Assembly: GCA_027704905.1 (NCBI GenBank)
Contig: CM051015.1
Span: 18,437,341-18,501,340, forward strand
From: Muraenolepis orangiensis
Taxonomy: Eukaryota > Chordata > Actinopteri > Gadiformes > Muraenolepididae
Direction of reading: 5' to 3'
Length of the DNA stretch: 64,000 nucleotides
A program made the position numbers and the translations under genes. The notes beneath the pieces were generated by a model, which was given only the letters and a program-made list of their open reading frames with translations, was not told where the DNA came from and made no database searches. This document shows positions 51,715 to 64,000 of this stretch, one piece after another; the first letter of the stretch is position 1; the number at the start of each line of letters is the position of its first letter.

Positions 51715-52040
51715 CCATAAGAATGGAACGACCTTGTGCTCAACTCAGTTCCTCTGAACCAATCTGAGAGCTCCATGGTGTTGCTCTCCTCCCCATGGCA
51801 GGGCAAAATGGAATTGCCTCTCACATTCAAAGACAGCTCTGGGAAGGTGATAATAGAGCAGCTCCCTGCTGTCTGCAGACAGGAAATAGGAAAGTGGCAT
51901 ATGGGGCCAGGAACCAAATAGAGAGATGTGACCAGGCAAGGGAAGGAGCCAAAGGGAAGGTTAATGATCACTTTCCGGATTCCACAGGGACACAAATCAT
52001 GTTCAGAGTCAAAGAAGGAAGCCCAGCAAAATAAATGTGA
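51715..52040. promoter_or_regulatory. Candidate conserved noncoding element 2
   Basis: About 320 bp of repeat-free sequence (CAGGGCAAAATGGAATTGCC, TCTGCAGACAGGAAATAGGA, TTAATGATCACTTTCCGGAT) with overlapping E-box-like and homeodomain-like cores. Its composition differs from all surrounding repeats. The short open frames show no protein family. Confidence 0.35.
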
Positions 52041-53214
52041 AGTGAAGTGATTTGTCTGTGAGTAGGAGGAGACCATCGCGCCTTGTTGCGTATATGTGAC
52101 GGATGACATTAAGGATGACGTGTAAGACAGAGAAATAGGATGTTGTCCTTCTTAGGACAGCTCTGATCCTGAAATACATTCTATAATAAAGAAAGACAAA
52201 CGGTGCCGCCCTCGTGCCTCGGTGCCGTCGGCAGCCCATCTTCCCGTTCACCCGCACCGTCCAATTAGTGAAGCTGCCCCGGGTCCAGGAGACCCCCCCC
52301 TGGGCCTGCAGCGGGTCCTCCAGCCACCGACTACTGGTCCCTTCTCTGGTTGCTGTTATTTTAAGACGGAGACGGAGCTCACTTTCAAATTTTCACCCTG
52401 TTACCACACCTGTTATCACACCTGTTACTACACCTGTTACCACAACTGTGACCACACCTTGGCCAAGGTAGTTCATGCCTTTCAGCAACAAACCATTATC
52501 CTGTCGTACGGTCTATTAGTATTAACGCTGTATTTTTTTCGTCGTTTTTTTTGCGCTAAGCTTCTACATTCATAGGGACATTAAAAGGACACTCGTTCTC
52601 ACGGTGGTCCACACAGCGTACACAACATGTCTCTCATGGACCAAGCAGCACACAAAATAAGACTATTAAAGTATTAACAGAAATACACGCATGGGCAGAT
52701 GTTGGGCAAGACACAAACACACACACACACACACACAGGAGAAATGTGTGTGATCAAATATACATACAGGAAAACACATCTGAAAGACCATGTGAGTGCA
52801 GGTGAACCGGGTGGATGTTAAAGAACTGATGGTTCAGGAACCATCAGGCAGCCGGGCGGGCCCCGACCTGACAGCTGGATCAGTTCAAACATGACAAGAT
52901 AACACTTAGAAGCAGAGGTGACGTCTTCAGAGCCGGCAGGATCAATACTCGTCCGGGCTCCGTTTCTTAAGACCGCCAGGACCACGGACCTGGACCTGGG
53001 GTCAAGCCGGGACCCGCCCTGCACACGGTTATGTCATGTCGTGATTGGATCATCGACGGTCAAACACGGGGTTATCAATACACTACTCCTTGAGTGATTG
53101 GCACATATTATATATCACATCATCATTATTTATTTTATTTTATATAAGTGGTGATATGTTATTAACTTGCAGGTCAACACAGATGGTGGCCAACGTCCAT
53201 CTTATCTCATAAAA

Positions 53215-53276
53215 GAGACACTAGAGAGAGAGAGAGAGACAGAGACAGGGAGAGAGAGAAAGACAGAGACAGGGAC

Positions 53277-53320
<44 letters not shown>

Positions 53321-53605
53321 ACACACTCACACTCTCTCCCCACACACAACATATGAAATCTCTAAATAAAAAATCTAATATTTCTTTCAAATATTCAGCA
53401 GTGCCATTTTACCCTGCCTGGACGAGGTGAATATTGTTGAATAATGCAGACAGACAGAGATCTGCTGCAGCGCTGGTCTGACATTACAGAGAGAGAGAGA
53501 GAGACAGAGAGAGCTCTGATCCCACTTGAGAGAATATTGTTGAATAATACAGACAAACAAGGATCTCCCCAAGCTCTGGTCTCTGCAGACATCAGAGATA
53601 CAGAG

Positions 53606-53688
<83 letters not shown>

Positions 53689-53700
53689 ACTGATCCCACT
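53215..53700. repeat. GA/CT microsatellites within a duplicated about 110-bp unit
   Basis: (GAGA)n and (CTCT)n runs separated by two to three copies of GAATATTGTTGAATAATRCA GACARACA followed by a GATCT...CTGGTCT block; TGATCCCACTTGAG recurs at 53518 and 53690. Confidence 0.85.
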
Positions 53701-53769
53701 TGAGTAGCAAATCAATCACATCATGACATCATCGTTCACACGAGATATGATATATCATGAGATATGATA

Positions 53770-54215
53770 AGACACTAACACTACACTAACACTACACTAA
53801 ACTAACACTACACGAACACTACTCTAACACTACACAACACTATCTAACACTACACAACACAACACTACACAAACACTTCTCTAACACTAAACTAACACTA
53901 CACTAACACTACACGAACACTACACTAACACTACACTAATACTACACTAACACTACCACTACACTTACACCACTGTGAATTGTTAGTGTAGAGGTAGTGT
54001 TGGTGTAGTGATAGTCTAGTGTAAGTGTAGTGTTAGTGTAGTGTATGTGTAGTGCATCGTTTGTGTTAGTGTAGTGTAGTGTTTGTGTTAGTGAAGTGTT
54101 ATTGTAGTGTAGTGATAGTGAAGTGTTAGCGTAGTGTTTTTGTCAGTGTGAGTATCAATTTAGTATAGTGTTAGTGTAGTGTAGTGACTACACTAACACT
54201 ACACTCCACTAACAC
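53770..54215. repeat. ACACTACACTA array with a strand flip
   Basis: Reads CACTACACTAACACTA up to about 53975, then its reverse complement TAGTGTTAGTGTAGTG to about 54186, then a short return to the first strand. Confidence 0.92.
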
Positions 54216-54219
54216 CAGA

Positions 54220-55460
54220 TTCAAGATTCAAGAGGTTTTATGGTACAATGGAATGCTTACTCCTCATTCCCTGCTGCAGTATGAATTTCCTACAACAATA
54301 CTATACTACACTATACAATACTATACTATACTGAACAATATTATACTATAAACAACACTATATACTACCTATGATATGCTATACTATAAACTATGAACAA
54401 CACTATATACTATACTTTGTATACTATGAACAACACTATACTACAATACTGCATATAATAAAAATAACAATAAAGTGACTGGGATGATATACATATGGAT
54501 GTGCAAAAGATTGTAAGTGCCACTAGTGCAGCAGCATCACGAATACAGTGCAGTACATTGCAGAAGAGTACAGTAGCTGTAATGTAATATAGATGACAAT
54601 GTTATGATAGTGGCACGCCTGCCTGTGGATAAAAACTGTCCTTGAACCTGGTCGTCCTTACTTGCGGATGCTGGGAAACCGGCGACCGGAGCACAGGGGG
54701 GAGACAAGATATTGCCCAGGGTGGTTGTGGTCCTTTGTGATGGAGATGGCCTTATTCCGACATGTGATCTTAAAGATATCCTCAATGCGAGGGAGTGCAC
54801 ACCCGATGGTCTTTTCCGCTGTCCTCACGACCCTCTGGATGGCTTTCTTGTCCTGTGCAGTGGTGGTGTTACAGTGATGCCACTCGTCAGGACGCTCTCT
54901 ACATTGCGACGGTAGAAGTTCACTAGCCACCGTTTGGCCTATCTGCTTTTCCTGAGGCACCGCAGAGCATAGAGGCCCTGGTGTGCCTTCTTCAGCATGA
55001 CCTCCATGTTGCGGGTGCACGTCAGGTTATCGGAAATCTGTAGCCCAAGGAAACGGAAGCAACGGATGATTCCCAGTGTTCCGGTGTCCCGTCCAGGCTG
55101 ATGGTGGAGTGGGTGCCCCGGTGGCTCCTGAAGTCCATAATGAGCTCCTTAGTCTTGCTGACATTCAGTGCGAGGCTTTTGTCCTTGCACCATCTCATCA
55201 GAAGGACTACCTCATCTTTGTACTCTGTCTCGTCAACGGCGCTTATTAGGCCGATGACTGTGGTGTTGTCTGCAAACTTGATAATCGAATTGTTGCTGTG
55301 TGTGACAGTACAGTCATTTGTATAGACTAGCGGTGCTCCGGTGTTGAGGACCAGCGTGGATAAGATGTTGTTTCCAATCTTCACCACTTAAGGCCTGCCC
55401 GTCAGGAAGTCCATAATCCAGTTACAGATGGGGGCGCCCAGACCTAGAACCCTCAGTTTC
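54220..55460 (-). mobile_element. LINE fragment (L2/CR1 group), minus orientation, copy C
   Basis: The minus strand encodes NTGAPLVYTNDCTV, the catalytic-type motif FADNTTVIGLIS (Asp-Asp changed to Asp-Asn), WCKDKSLALNVSKTKELIMD, HSTISLDGTPEHW, then RVVRTAEKTIGCALPRIEDI and the 3' end at about 54220. Same family as copy A at 20995. It is degraded and 5'-truncated. Confidence 0.85.
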
Positions 55461-55464
55461 AGTA

Positions 55465-55738
55465 CACTTCTAAACTAACGCTACCACTGTTAGTGTAGTG
55501 TTGGTGTAGTGTTAGTGTAGTGTTAGTGTTAGTGTAGTGGTAGCATTAGTGTAGTGTTAGTGTAAGTGTAGTGTTAGTGTAGTGTAAGTGAAGTGTTAGT
55601 GTAGTGTTAGTGTTAGTGTAGTGGTAGCATTAGTGTAGTGTTAGTGTAAGTGTAGTGTTAGTGTAGTGTAAGTGAAGTGTTAGTGTAGTGGTAGCATTAG
55701 TGTAGTGTAAGTGAAGTGTTAGTGTTAGTGTTACTGTA
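55465..55738. repeat. TAGTGTAGTGTTAGTG array, inverted section
   Basis: The reverse complement of the main array, with higher-order units including GTGGTAGCATTAGTGTAG. It switches strand at about 55738 (TTACTGTAACAGAAACAC). Confidence 0.9.
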
Positions 55739-55739
55739 A

Positions 55740-58700
55740 CAGAAACACTAACACTACACTAACACTACACTAACACTACAGTACACTAACACAAACACTA
55801 CACCACCACTAACACTACACTACACTAACTATACACTACACTACACTACACTAACACTACACTAACACTACACTAGCACTACACTCACACTACCACTACA
55901 CTAACACTACACTAACACTACACTAACTGTACACTACACTACACTACACTAACACTACACTAACTGTACACTACACTAACACTACACTACACTACCACTA
56001 CACTACACTACCACTACACTACACTAACACTACACTAACTGTACACTACACTAACACTACACTCAAACTAACACAACACTAACATTACACTAACACTACA
56101 CCAACACTACACTAACACTACACTCACACTAACACTAACACTAACACTAACACTAACACTAACACTACACTACACTACACTAACACTCACACTACACGCC
56201 AGCTAGCGGGATGGCTAATAAGCCGCGCTATGCAGCAGCAGAAACGGTTCGTTGAGTGAAGTGAATGAGTAATGATTGATGTGATGTGTCACAATCACAT
56301 CAGAGTTTCTATTGGCCCAAAGCAAATATGGGTGAGAGTAATGAACACAATATGCTTGTTTGATTGGCCAAATGATACAGGCAATTGTATAATAAAAAAT
56401 AATAATAATAATACAAAAATATATATTATGTTTATTTTACTAATTATTTCGCGGACCCCCTGGCTATGGTTGAGTCTATCTCGACAACAACTGGGACCCC
56501 ACTATACACTACACTGAGACTACACTCACACTGACACTACACTACACTACACTACACTACACTACACTACACACTAACACTACACTACACCACACTTACG
56601 CTAAAACTACACTAACACTGCACTACACTACACCAGACTTACACTACACTAAACTAACACTACATTACACTTCACTAACACTACACTAACACTACACTAA
56701 CACTACAGTAACACTACACTACACTAAGACTTACACTTACACTACACTAACACTAACACTCACACTACACTAACACTACACTCACACTAACACTACACTA
56801 ACAATAACACTACACTAACACTGCAATAACACTACACCACACTAACACTACACAAACACTAACACTACTCTAACACTACACTACACCACACAAACACTAC
56901 ACCACACTAACACTACACTAACACTACACTAACACTACACTAACATTACACTAATACAAACACTACACTAACACTAACACAACTCTAACACTACACTACA
57001 CTTACACTACACCACACTAACATTAACACTACTCTAACACTACACAACACCACACTACCCTAAAACACAGACAATACACTACCACTACACTAACACTACA
57101 CTACACACACACTACACTTACACTAACAATACCCTTACACGACACTAACACAAACAATACACTATCACTTCACTAACAATACACTACACTAACATTACAC
57201 CACACTTACGCTACATTAACACTACACTAACACTACACTAACACTACACTAACACTACACTAATACAAACACTACACTAACACTAACACAACTCTAACAC
57301 TACACTAACATGAACACTACACTTACACCACACTAACATGAACACTACTCTAACACTACACCACGACACTAACACAAACACTACACTGCACAACACAAAC
57401 ATTAACACTACACTAACACTTCACTACACTTACACTACACTAACATGAGCACTACTCTAACACTACACAACACCACACTATCCTCACACACCAACAATAC
57501 ACTACCACTACACTAACACTCACACTAACAATACACTTACACTACACAAACACTAAAAATACACTATCACAACACTAACAATACACTACACAACACTACA
57601 CTACACTAACACAAACACTACACTGCACTACACTAACACTACACTAACACTACACCACATAAACACTAACACTACACTAACACTACACTAATACAAACAC
57701 TACACTAACACTAACACTACTCTAACACTACACCACATAAACACTACACTACACTAACACTACACTAACACTACACTAATACAAACACTACACTAACACT
57801 ACACTAACACTACACTAACACTACACTAACACTACACTACACTAACACTACACTAACACTAACACTAACACTACACCACATACACACTAACACTACACTA
57901 ACACTAACACTACTCTAACACTACACTAACACTACACTAACACTACACTAATACAAACACTACACTAATACAAACACTACACTAACACTACACTAATACA
58001 AACACTACACTAACACTACACTAATACAAACACTACACTAACACTAACACTACACCACATAAACACTAACACTACACTAACACTACACTAATACAAACAC
58101 TACACTAACACTAACACTACTCTAACACTACACTAACACTACACTTACACTACACTAACACTACACCACACTAACACAAACACTACACTGCACTAACACT
58201 AACACTACACTAACACTTGACTACACTTACACTACACTACCATTAACACTACTCTAACACTACACAACACCACACTACCCTAACACACCAACAATCCACT
58301 ACCACTACACTAACACACTACACCACACAAACACTACACTAACATTACACTAATACAAACACTACACTAACACTAACACAACTCTAACACTACACTTACA
58401 CTACACTAACACTACACCACACTAACATTAACACTACTCTAACAATACACAACACGACACTACCCTAACATACCAACAATACACTACCAATGCACTAATA
58501 CTACACTAACACTAACACTACTCTAACACTACACTTACACTACACTAACACTACACTAACACTTGACTACACTTACACTACACTAACATTAACACTACTC
58601 TAACACTACACAACACCACACTACCCTAACACACCAACAATACACTACCAATGCACTAACACTACACTACACCACACAAACACTAACACTACAAAAACAC

Positions 58701-61245
58701 TACACCACATTAACACTGCACTAACAATACACTAACATTACACTAACACAAACACTACACTAACACCAACACAACTGTAACACTACACTAACACTACACG
58801 ACACTAACATTAACACTACTCTAACACTACACTAACATTAACACTACACTAACACTACACCACACTAACATTAACACTACTCTAACACTACACAACACAA
58901 CACTACCCTAACACACCAACAATACACTACAACTACACTAACACTACACTACACCAACACTACACTTACACTAACACTAACAATACACTTACACTACACT
59001 AACACTAACAATACACTATCACTTCACTAACAATACACTAACACTACACTACACTAACACTACACTAATACAAACACTAAACTCACACTAACACAACTCT
59101 AACACTACACTAACACTACACCACAATAAACACAAACACTACACTGCACTGCACAAACATTAACACTAACACTTACACTACACTACCACAACACTACACT
59201 ACCCTCACACACCAACAATACACTACTACTACACTAACACTAACACTAACATACACTACACACTACACTTACACTACACTACCACAACACTACACTACCC
59301 TCACACACCAACAATACACTACTACTACACTAACACTACACTAACACAACACTACACTAAAACAAACACTATCACTACACTATCACTACACTAACTACAC
59401 TACACTAACACTACAGTAACACTACACTAACACGACACTAACACTTACACTAAAACTGCACTAACACTACACAAACACTACACTTACACTAACACTATCA
59501 CTACACCTACACTAACACTACTCTTACACACAACACCACACTACCCTAATACACCAACAATACACTACCACTAACACTAAACTAGACCAACACTACACTA
59601 CACTACATGAACACTAACATACACTACACAACACTACACTACATTAACACTACTCTAACACTACACAACACACTACCAATACACTAACACTCCACTAACA
59701 CACACTACACCAGACAACACGTGACGACTGAACACTACCATACACTGTACACTACATGAACACTAACAGTGACACGTATCACTACACTAACATACACTAC
59801 ACTAGCACTAGACACTGGCACTAACACTACACGTACACTACAGCTAACAGTTAGGCAAACCTACACTACACCACACTAACAACACTAACACTTTCGCTAG
59901 GAGCTACACGTACACGAACACATACACTTACACGGTGAGCGACCGACTCTACCTACCTGAGCTAACACTGCCACTAACACTATCACTACACCTAAACTAA
60001 CACTAACACTACTCTTACACTACACAACACCGCACTACCCTAATACACCAACGATACACTACCACTACACTAACACTACACTAACACTACACTAACACTT
60101 ACACTAACACTGCACTAACACTACAATACACTTACACTAACACTACACCTACACTTACACTACACTAACACTAACACTATACTAACACTACAGTAACACT
60201 TCACTACACTAACCCTACACTACACTACACTAAAACTACAGTAACACTACAGTAACACTTCACTACACTAACACTACACTAACACTACACTAACACTTTA
60301 CTACACGAACACTACATTGACACTACACTAACACTATACTAACACTACACTAACACTTTACTACATTAACACTACACTAACACTATACTAACACTACACT
60401 AACACTACACTAACACTATACTAACACTACACTAACACTACACTAACACTACACTACACTACACTACACTAACACTTTACTACACGAACACTACATTGAC
60501 ACTACACTAACACTATACTAACACTACACTAACACTACACTGACACTACACTAACACTACACTAACACTTACACTAACACTACATTAACACTACACTAAC
60601 ACTACATTGACACTACACTAACACTATACTAACACTACACTAACACTACACTAACACTACACTAACACTTACACTACATTAACACTACATTAACACTACA
60701 CTAACACTACATTGACACTACACTAACACTATACTAACACTACACTAACACTACACTAACACTAACACTACATTAACACTACATTAACACTACACTAACA
60801 CTACATTGACACTACACTAACACTATACTAACACTACATACTACACTAACACTACACTAACACTACACTAACACTACACTAACACTACATTAACACTACA
60901 TTAACACTACACTAACACTACACTAACACTTACACTAACACTACATTAACACTACACTAACACTAACACTACATTAACACTACACTAACACTACATTAAC
61001 ACTACACTAACACTACACTAACACTACATTAACACTACACTAACACTACATTAACACTACACTAACACTACACTAACACTACATTAACACTACACTAACA
61101 CTACACTATACCACACTACGCTTACACTAACACTAACAATACACTTACACTACACTAACACTTACAATACACTACACTAACACTTACACTTACACTAACA
61201 CTGCTCTAACACTACACTAACACTTCACTACATTACACTAACACA
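55740..61245. repeat. 5.5-kb ACACTAACACTACACTA array
   Basis: Six-base ACACTA and five-base ACACT subunits in mixed order, with longer duplicated blocks (for example the repeated TAACACCACACTACCCTAAC section, and 60290-61080 with TTACTACACGAACACTACAT). G-poor strand; no coding capacity. Confidence 0.95.
56196..56508. mobile_element. About 310-bp insertion inside the ACACTA array
   Basis: Unique sequence bounded by array on both sides. It contains ATTTCGCGGACCCCCTGGCT and CAACAACTGGGACCCC near its right edge, which resemble hAT/MITE ends, and (AAT)n at 56395. Family not assigned. Confidence 0.5.
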
Positions 61246-61249
61246 ACAG

Positions 61250-61520
61250 TACGGTGTGCGGTGGTGATGGAAAGTGGTGGTGGTGTAGTGGTGATGGTGG
61301 TGGTGGAGGTATCGTGGGGGAGGAGGTGGTGATGGTGGTAATGGAGGTGTAGTAGTGATCATGGTGGTTGAGGAGGTATCGTGGTGGTGATTGGTGGTGG
61401 AGGAGGTTGTGGAGGAGGTTGTGGAGGAGGCGTGATGGTGGTGGTGGTGGTGATGGTGGTGGTGGAGGAGGCGTTGTGGTGATGATGGTGGCGGTGGAGG
61501 TGTGGCGGTGGTGGTGGAGC
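61250..61520. repeat. GGT/GGA-rich repeat
   Basis: GGTGGTGGTGATGGTGGTGG-type run giving poly-His and poly-Pro frames on the minus strand. Confidence 0.9.
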
Positions 61521-61639
61521 ACCAGGTCCCTAGCAGCACAGGGCACTGGGAACACTTTGCAGGTTGTTGTCAGAGGGAGGAGCCTCAGGCTGTCCCCAGG
61601 TTACTGAAGGTGTGAAAACAATACGAGGCAATTATCTGA

Positions 61640-62290
61640 CGAGGACCCTCCTTCCCTCCTTCTCTCCATCTCTTCCTTCTCTCTTTCTCTTCATTCTCTT
61701 CCTTTCCTCCTTCCCTCCTTCTCTTCATTCTCTCCTTCTCTTCATTCTCTTCATTCTCTTCCTTTCTCCTTCTATCCTTCTTCCTCTCCCTCTCTCCCTC
61801 TCTCCTTCTATCCTTCTCTCCTTCTATCCTTCTCTTCTTCTCTCCCTCTCTCCTTCTATCCTTCTCTCCTTCTATCCTTCTCTCCCTCTCTCCTTCTATC
61901 CTTCTCTCCCTCTCTCCCTCTCTCCTTCTATCCCTCTCTCCTTCTCTCCCTCTCTCCCTCTCTCCTTCTATCCCTCTCTCCTTCTCTCCCTCTCTCCTTC
62001 TCTCCCTCTCTCCCTCTCTCCCTCTCTCCTTCTATCCCTCTCTCTTTCTCTCCCTCTCTCCTTCTCTCCCTCTCCCCCTCTCTCCTTCTATCCCTCTCTC
62101 CCTCTCTCCCTCTCTCCTCTCTCCTCTCTCCTTCTCTCCCTCTCCCCCTCTCTCCTTCTCTCCCTCTCTCCCTCTCTCCTTCTCTTCCTCTCTCCTTCTC
62201 TCCCTCTCCCCCTCTCTCCCTCTCTCCTTCTCTCCCTCTCTCCCTCTCTCCTTCTATCCCTCTCCCCCTCTCTCCTTCTATCCTTCTCGT
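61640..62290. repeat. CT-rich minisatellite, CTCTCTCCTTCTATCC type
   Basis: About 650 bp of CCCTCTCTCCTTCTATCC-like units of 12-24 bp; the strong pyrimidine strand could form triplex DNA. Confidence 0.92.
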
Positions 62291-62950
62291 CCTTTCTGAC
62301 AGGACACACCGAGCGATCGGCTCATAGAAAACGCCGTTCGATGCCGTTCAAGTTCTGCACATTGTGTTGTGTTTATATTGTGCATTACATACATTGCACA
62401 TCACACAGTCTGTGTATAGTGTTCATATTCTCACCTCACAACATGTTTCCGAGACGAGCCGGTAAAAAAAAAAAAGAAAAGAAAAAGCAGCTCCAATCCC
62501 AGAAGCTCAGGAGGACAAAGAGAGTGTGGTCGTGTGGTTCTGGCGCCGGTGGGAGCGTCTTCGGGGAGCTGGCGCGCGGCGTCCGAGAGCGTTACATATG
62601 GTGCTCTACGTTCACAGCTTCCACAAAGACAATACACACAGTGAAATATCTCACCATCCAACACCAATAAACAAGCAGCCAAATACACACAGAGGATTAA
62701 CATAACAAAGACTCGGAGGTTTACCGGGGGGCGCCTCACCGCCAAGACATGTGGCCCGGGTTCTATTCTGGAACCTTCCGACTGATGAGGAAACAGGCTG
62801 TAAATGACCCGCCCGCTTCCTCCCACTGAGGCCTCCAGGTGTCAATCAGGAGGTCACCTGACGTAGATGTGACCTTCGGACAGCTGCTGCTTCCAAGACA
62901 CTGAAGACATGAAGGGTGTCTCATGGTCTGTCTTCACCATGGTCCACACT
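62290..62950. other. Unique spacer, possible SINE-like piece
   Basis: Bases 62690-62800 on the minus strand (GGTTCCAGAATAGAACCCGG) have a tRNA-like box B feel, but no box A is clear. No gene supported. Confidence 0.4.
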
Positions 62951-62954
62951 GAGA

Positions 62955-63096
62955 CCAGAGACAGACAGACAGACAGAGAGAGACACCCACAGAGAAAGAG
63001 ACAGAGAGACAGACAGACAGACACAGAGAAAGACAGACAGAAAGACAGACAGACAGACACAGACAGACAGACATACAAACAGAGACACAGACAGAC

Positions 63097-63137
<41 letters not shown>

Positions 63138-63305
63138 GAGAAAGAGCAACAGACAGAAATACAGAGAGACAAACAGAGAGAGCCACACAGAGACATACAA
63201 ACAGAGAGACAGACAGAAACAGAGCGAGGCAGAGAGACAGACAGAAACAGAGAGAGAGGCAGAGAGACAGACAGAGACAGAGAGTGAGAGAGAGAGAGAG
63301 AGACA
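62955..63305. repeat. (GACA)n-rich satellite
   Basis: GACAGACAGACAGAGAG tetranucleotide run of about 340 bp. Confidence 0.95.
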
Positions 63306-63659
63306 TCCTTGAGGATAAACACTCCTGCTTGACTTTGACACATGATGCTGACAAACGACTTGTCTTCCCATGTTAGCTTGACAAAGTGTTAGCAGCAGAC
63401 TTTGTGTACAACAAGGTGTCCGCCATGATACTTTATAAACAACAAGGTGTCTGTCACGATACTTTATTAACATCATTAGGTAGACGACTCCACCTCTGCG
63501 CTGGTGTGAACCACTATCAATTATTCTCTCTATCTCTCTTTCAATTATTCCATATTGTTAAAGTAGCTGCTAATGAATCGCGAAGCCAATGTGTTATGGC
63601 GCTACTGCAGCCTTCAAGCGGCTACGCTAACGGCTACGCTAACGGCTACGCTAAGAAGA

Positions 63660-63970
63660 CACCTATTTTTTTTTTCAATTATATCCGGGAGGTCGTCTGT
63701 TCGTTAAGTCGCCGCGACGACGTCCGCCTCGCGCCCCGACGACCGAGGCGTCCCGCCGCACACCGACCAGACCCAAAGTCACCGCTAGCCACGCGGCTAG
63801 CCGCCTAGCGAGAGGACAACAAAAGAAGAGTGGTCTCCCCCCGGGGGAGGCCGGGGGAGGCGGCGTTCACACCCGGAGAGGTGTTGTTTGGGCGTCTGAT
63901 AAGCATGTGTGAAGCCAGAGGGACGAGACTCCCTCTCAGTCCTCCTGACACCAGCGGACAGACAGCGGTG
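63660..63970 (+). promoter_or_regulatory. GC-rich segment, candidate CpG promoter and first exon
   Basis: CpG density rises sharply here (GTCGCCGCGACGACGTCCGC, GAGGCGTCCCGCCGCACACC). The segment ends in CAGACAGCG|GTGAGCAATA (donor at about 63969), a good splice donor. The next gene is outside the window. A SINE or other GC-rich repeat remains possible. Confidence 0.4.
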
Positions 63971-64000
63971 AGCAATAACATGGATACAGGAAATAATATC

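Larger units (their letters stand above)
50440..53150. other. Largely single-copy noncoding DNA
   Basis: About 2.7 kb with few repeats (a short CA run at 52708-52735 and CACACCTGTTACC units at 52400-52460). No ORF here has a family I recognise. Two patches look like conserved noncoding elements and are listed separately. Confidence 0.55.

Noticed and set aside
55740..61245. Interstitial telomere
   Set aside because: The subunit is ACACTA/ACACT, not the vertebrate TTAGGG/CCCTAA.
61564..62670. 368-codon ORF rich in Leu, Ser and Pro
   Set aside because: Most of it is a CT satellite read in frame; the end runs into unique DNA by chance.

Overview
The window looks like teleost fish DNA. It carries conserved vertebrate genes with short GT-AG introns, a proglucagon ending after GLP-1, Tc1 and hAT transposons, fish-type LINEs and tRNA-derived SINEs, and an extreme load of micro- and minisatellites. 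That tandem-repeat load suggests a repeat-rich lineage such as the cod-like fishes, but this is a guess from repeat style only.

Left part (1-14.98 kb, + strand): the last two coding exons of ifih1 (MDA5, cytosolic double-stranded RNA sensor), then a complete 26-exon serine peptidase of the DPP4/FAP family. Its propeller sequence and its place between ifih1 and proglucagon make it fap, but it has Asp where mammalian FAP has the specificity-defining Ala. Nearly every intron of this gene holds a tandem array, and several arrays are built from copies of the adjacent exon-intron junction, including those next to the catalytic Glu-Glu, Ser and Asp motifs.

Middle (15-38 kb): two minisatellite blocks, then a compact preproglucagon gene (17.1-18.7 kb) encoding glucagon and GLP-1 without GLP-2. 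Next comes about 19 kb without host genes, filled with LINE fragments, a LINE whose own coding sequence became a 40-bp minisatellite, a 1.8-kb element with 137-bp terminal direct repeats, a decayed Tc1 transposon with an inverted partial copy, and a SINE.

Right part: tbr1 (T-box brain transcription factor, minus strand, 38.19-42.92 kb, six exons, 644 codons). Beyond it lie a 2.7-kb GGT/GAT-rich array, a 19-bp array, about 2.5 kb of single-copy sequence with possible conserved noncoding elements, and a 7.5-kb ACACTA-type array that reverses strand several times and hosts a LINE. CT- and GACA-rich satellites follow, and then a GC-rich segment at the right edge that may be the first exon of another gene.

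Gene order ifih1-fap-gcg-...-tbr1 matches the vertebrate block IFIH1-FAP-GCG-DPP4-SLC4A10-TBR1 recalled from human, except that no dpp4 or slc4a10 exon is visible between gcg and tbr1. The genes are not an operon; they are neighbours by ancient synteny, covering antiviral sensing, cell-surface peptidase activity, glucose hormones and forebrain patterning.
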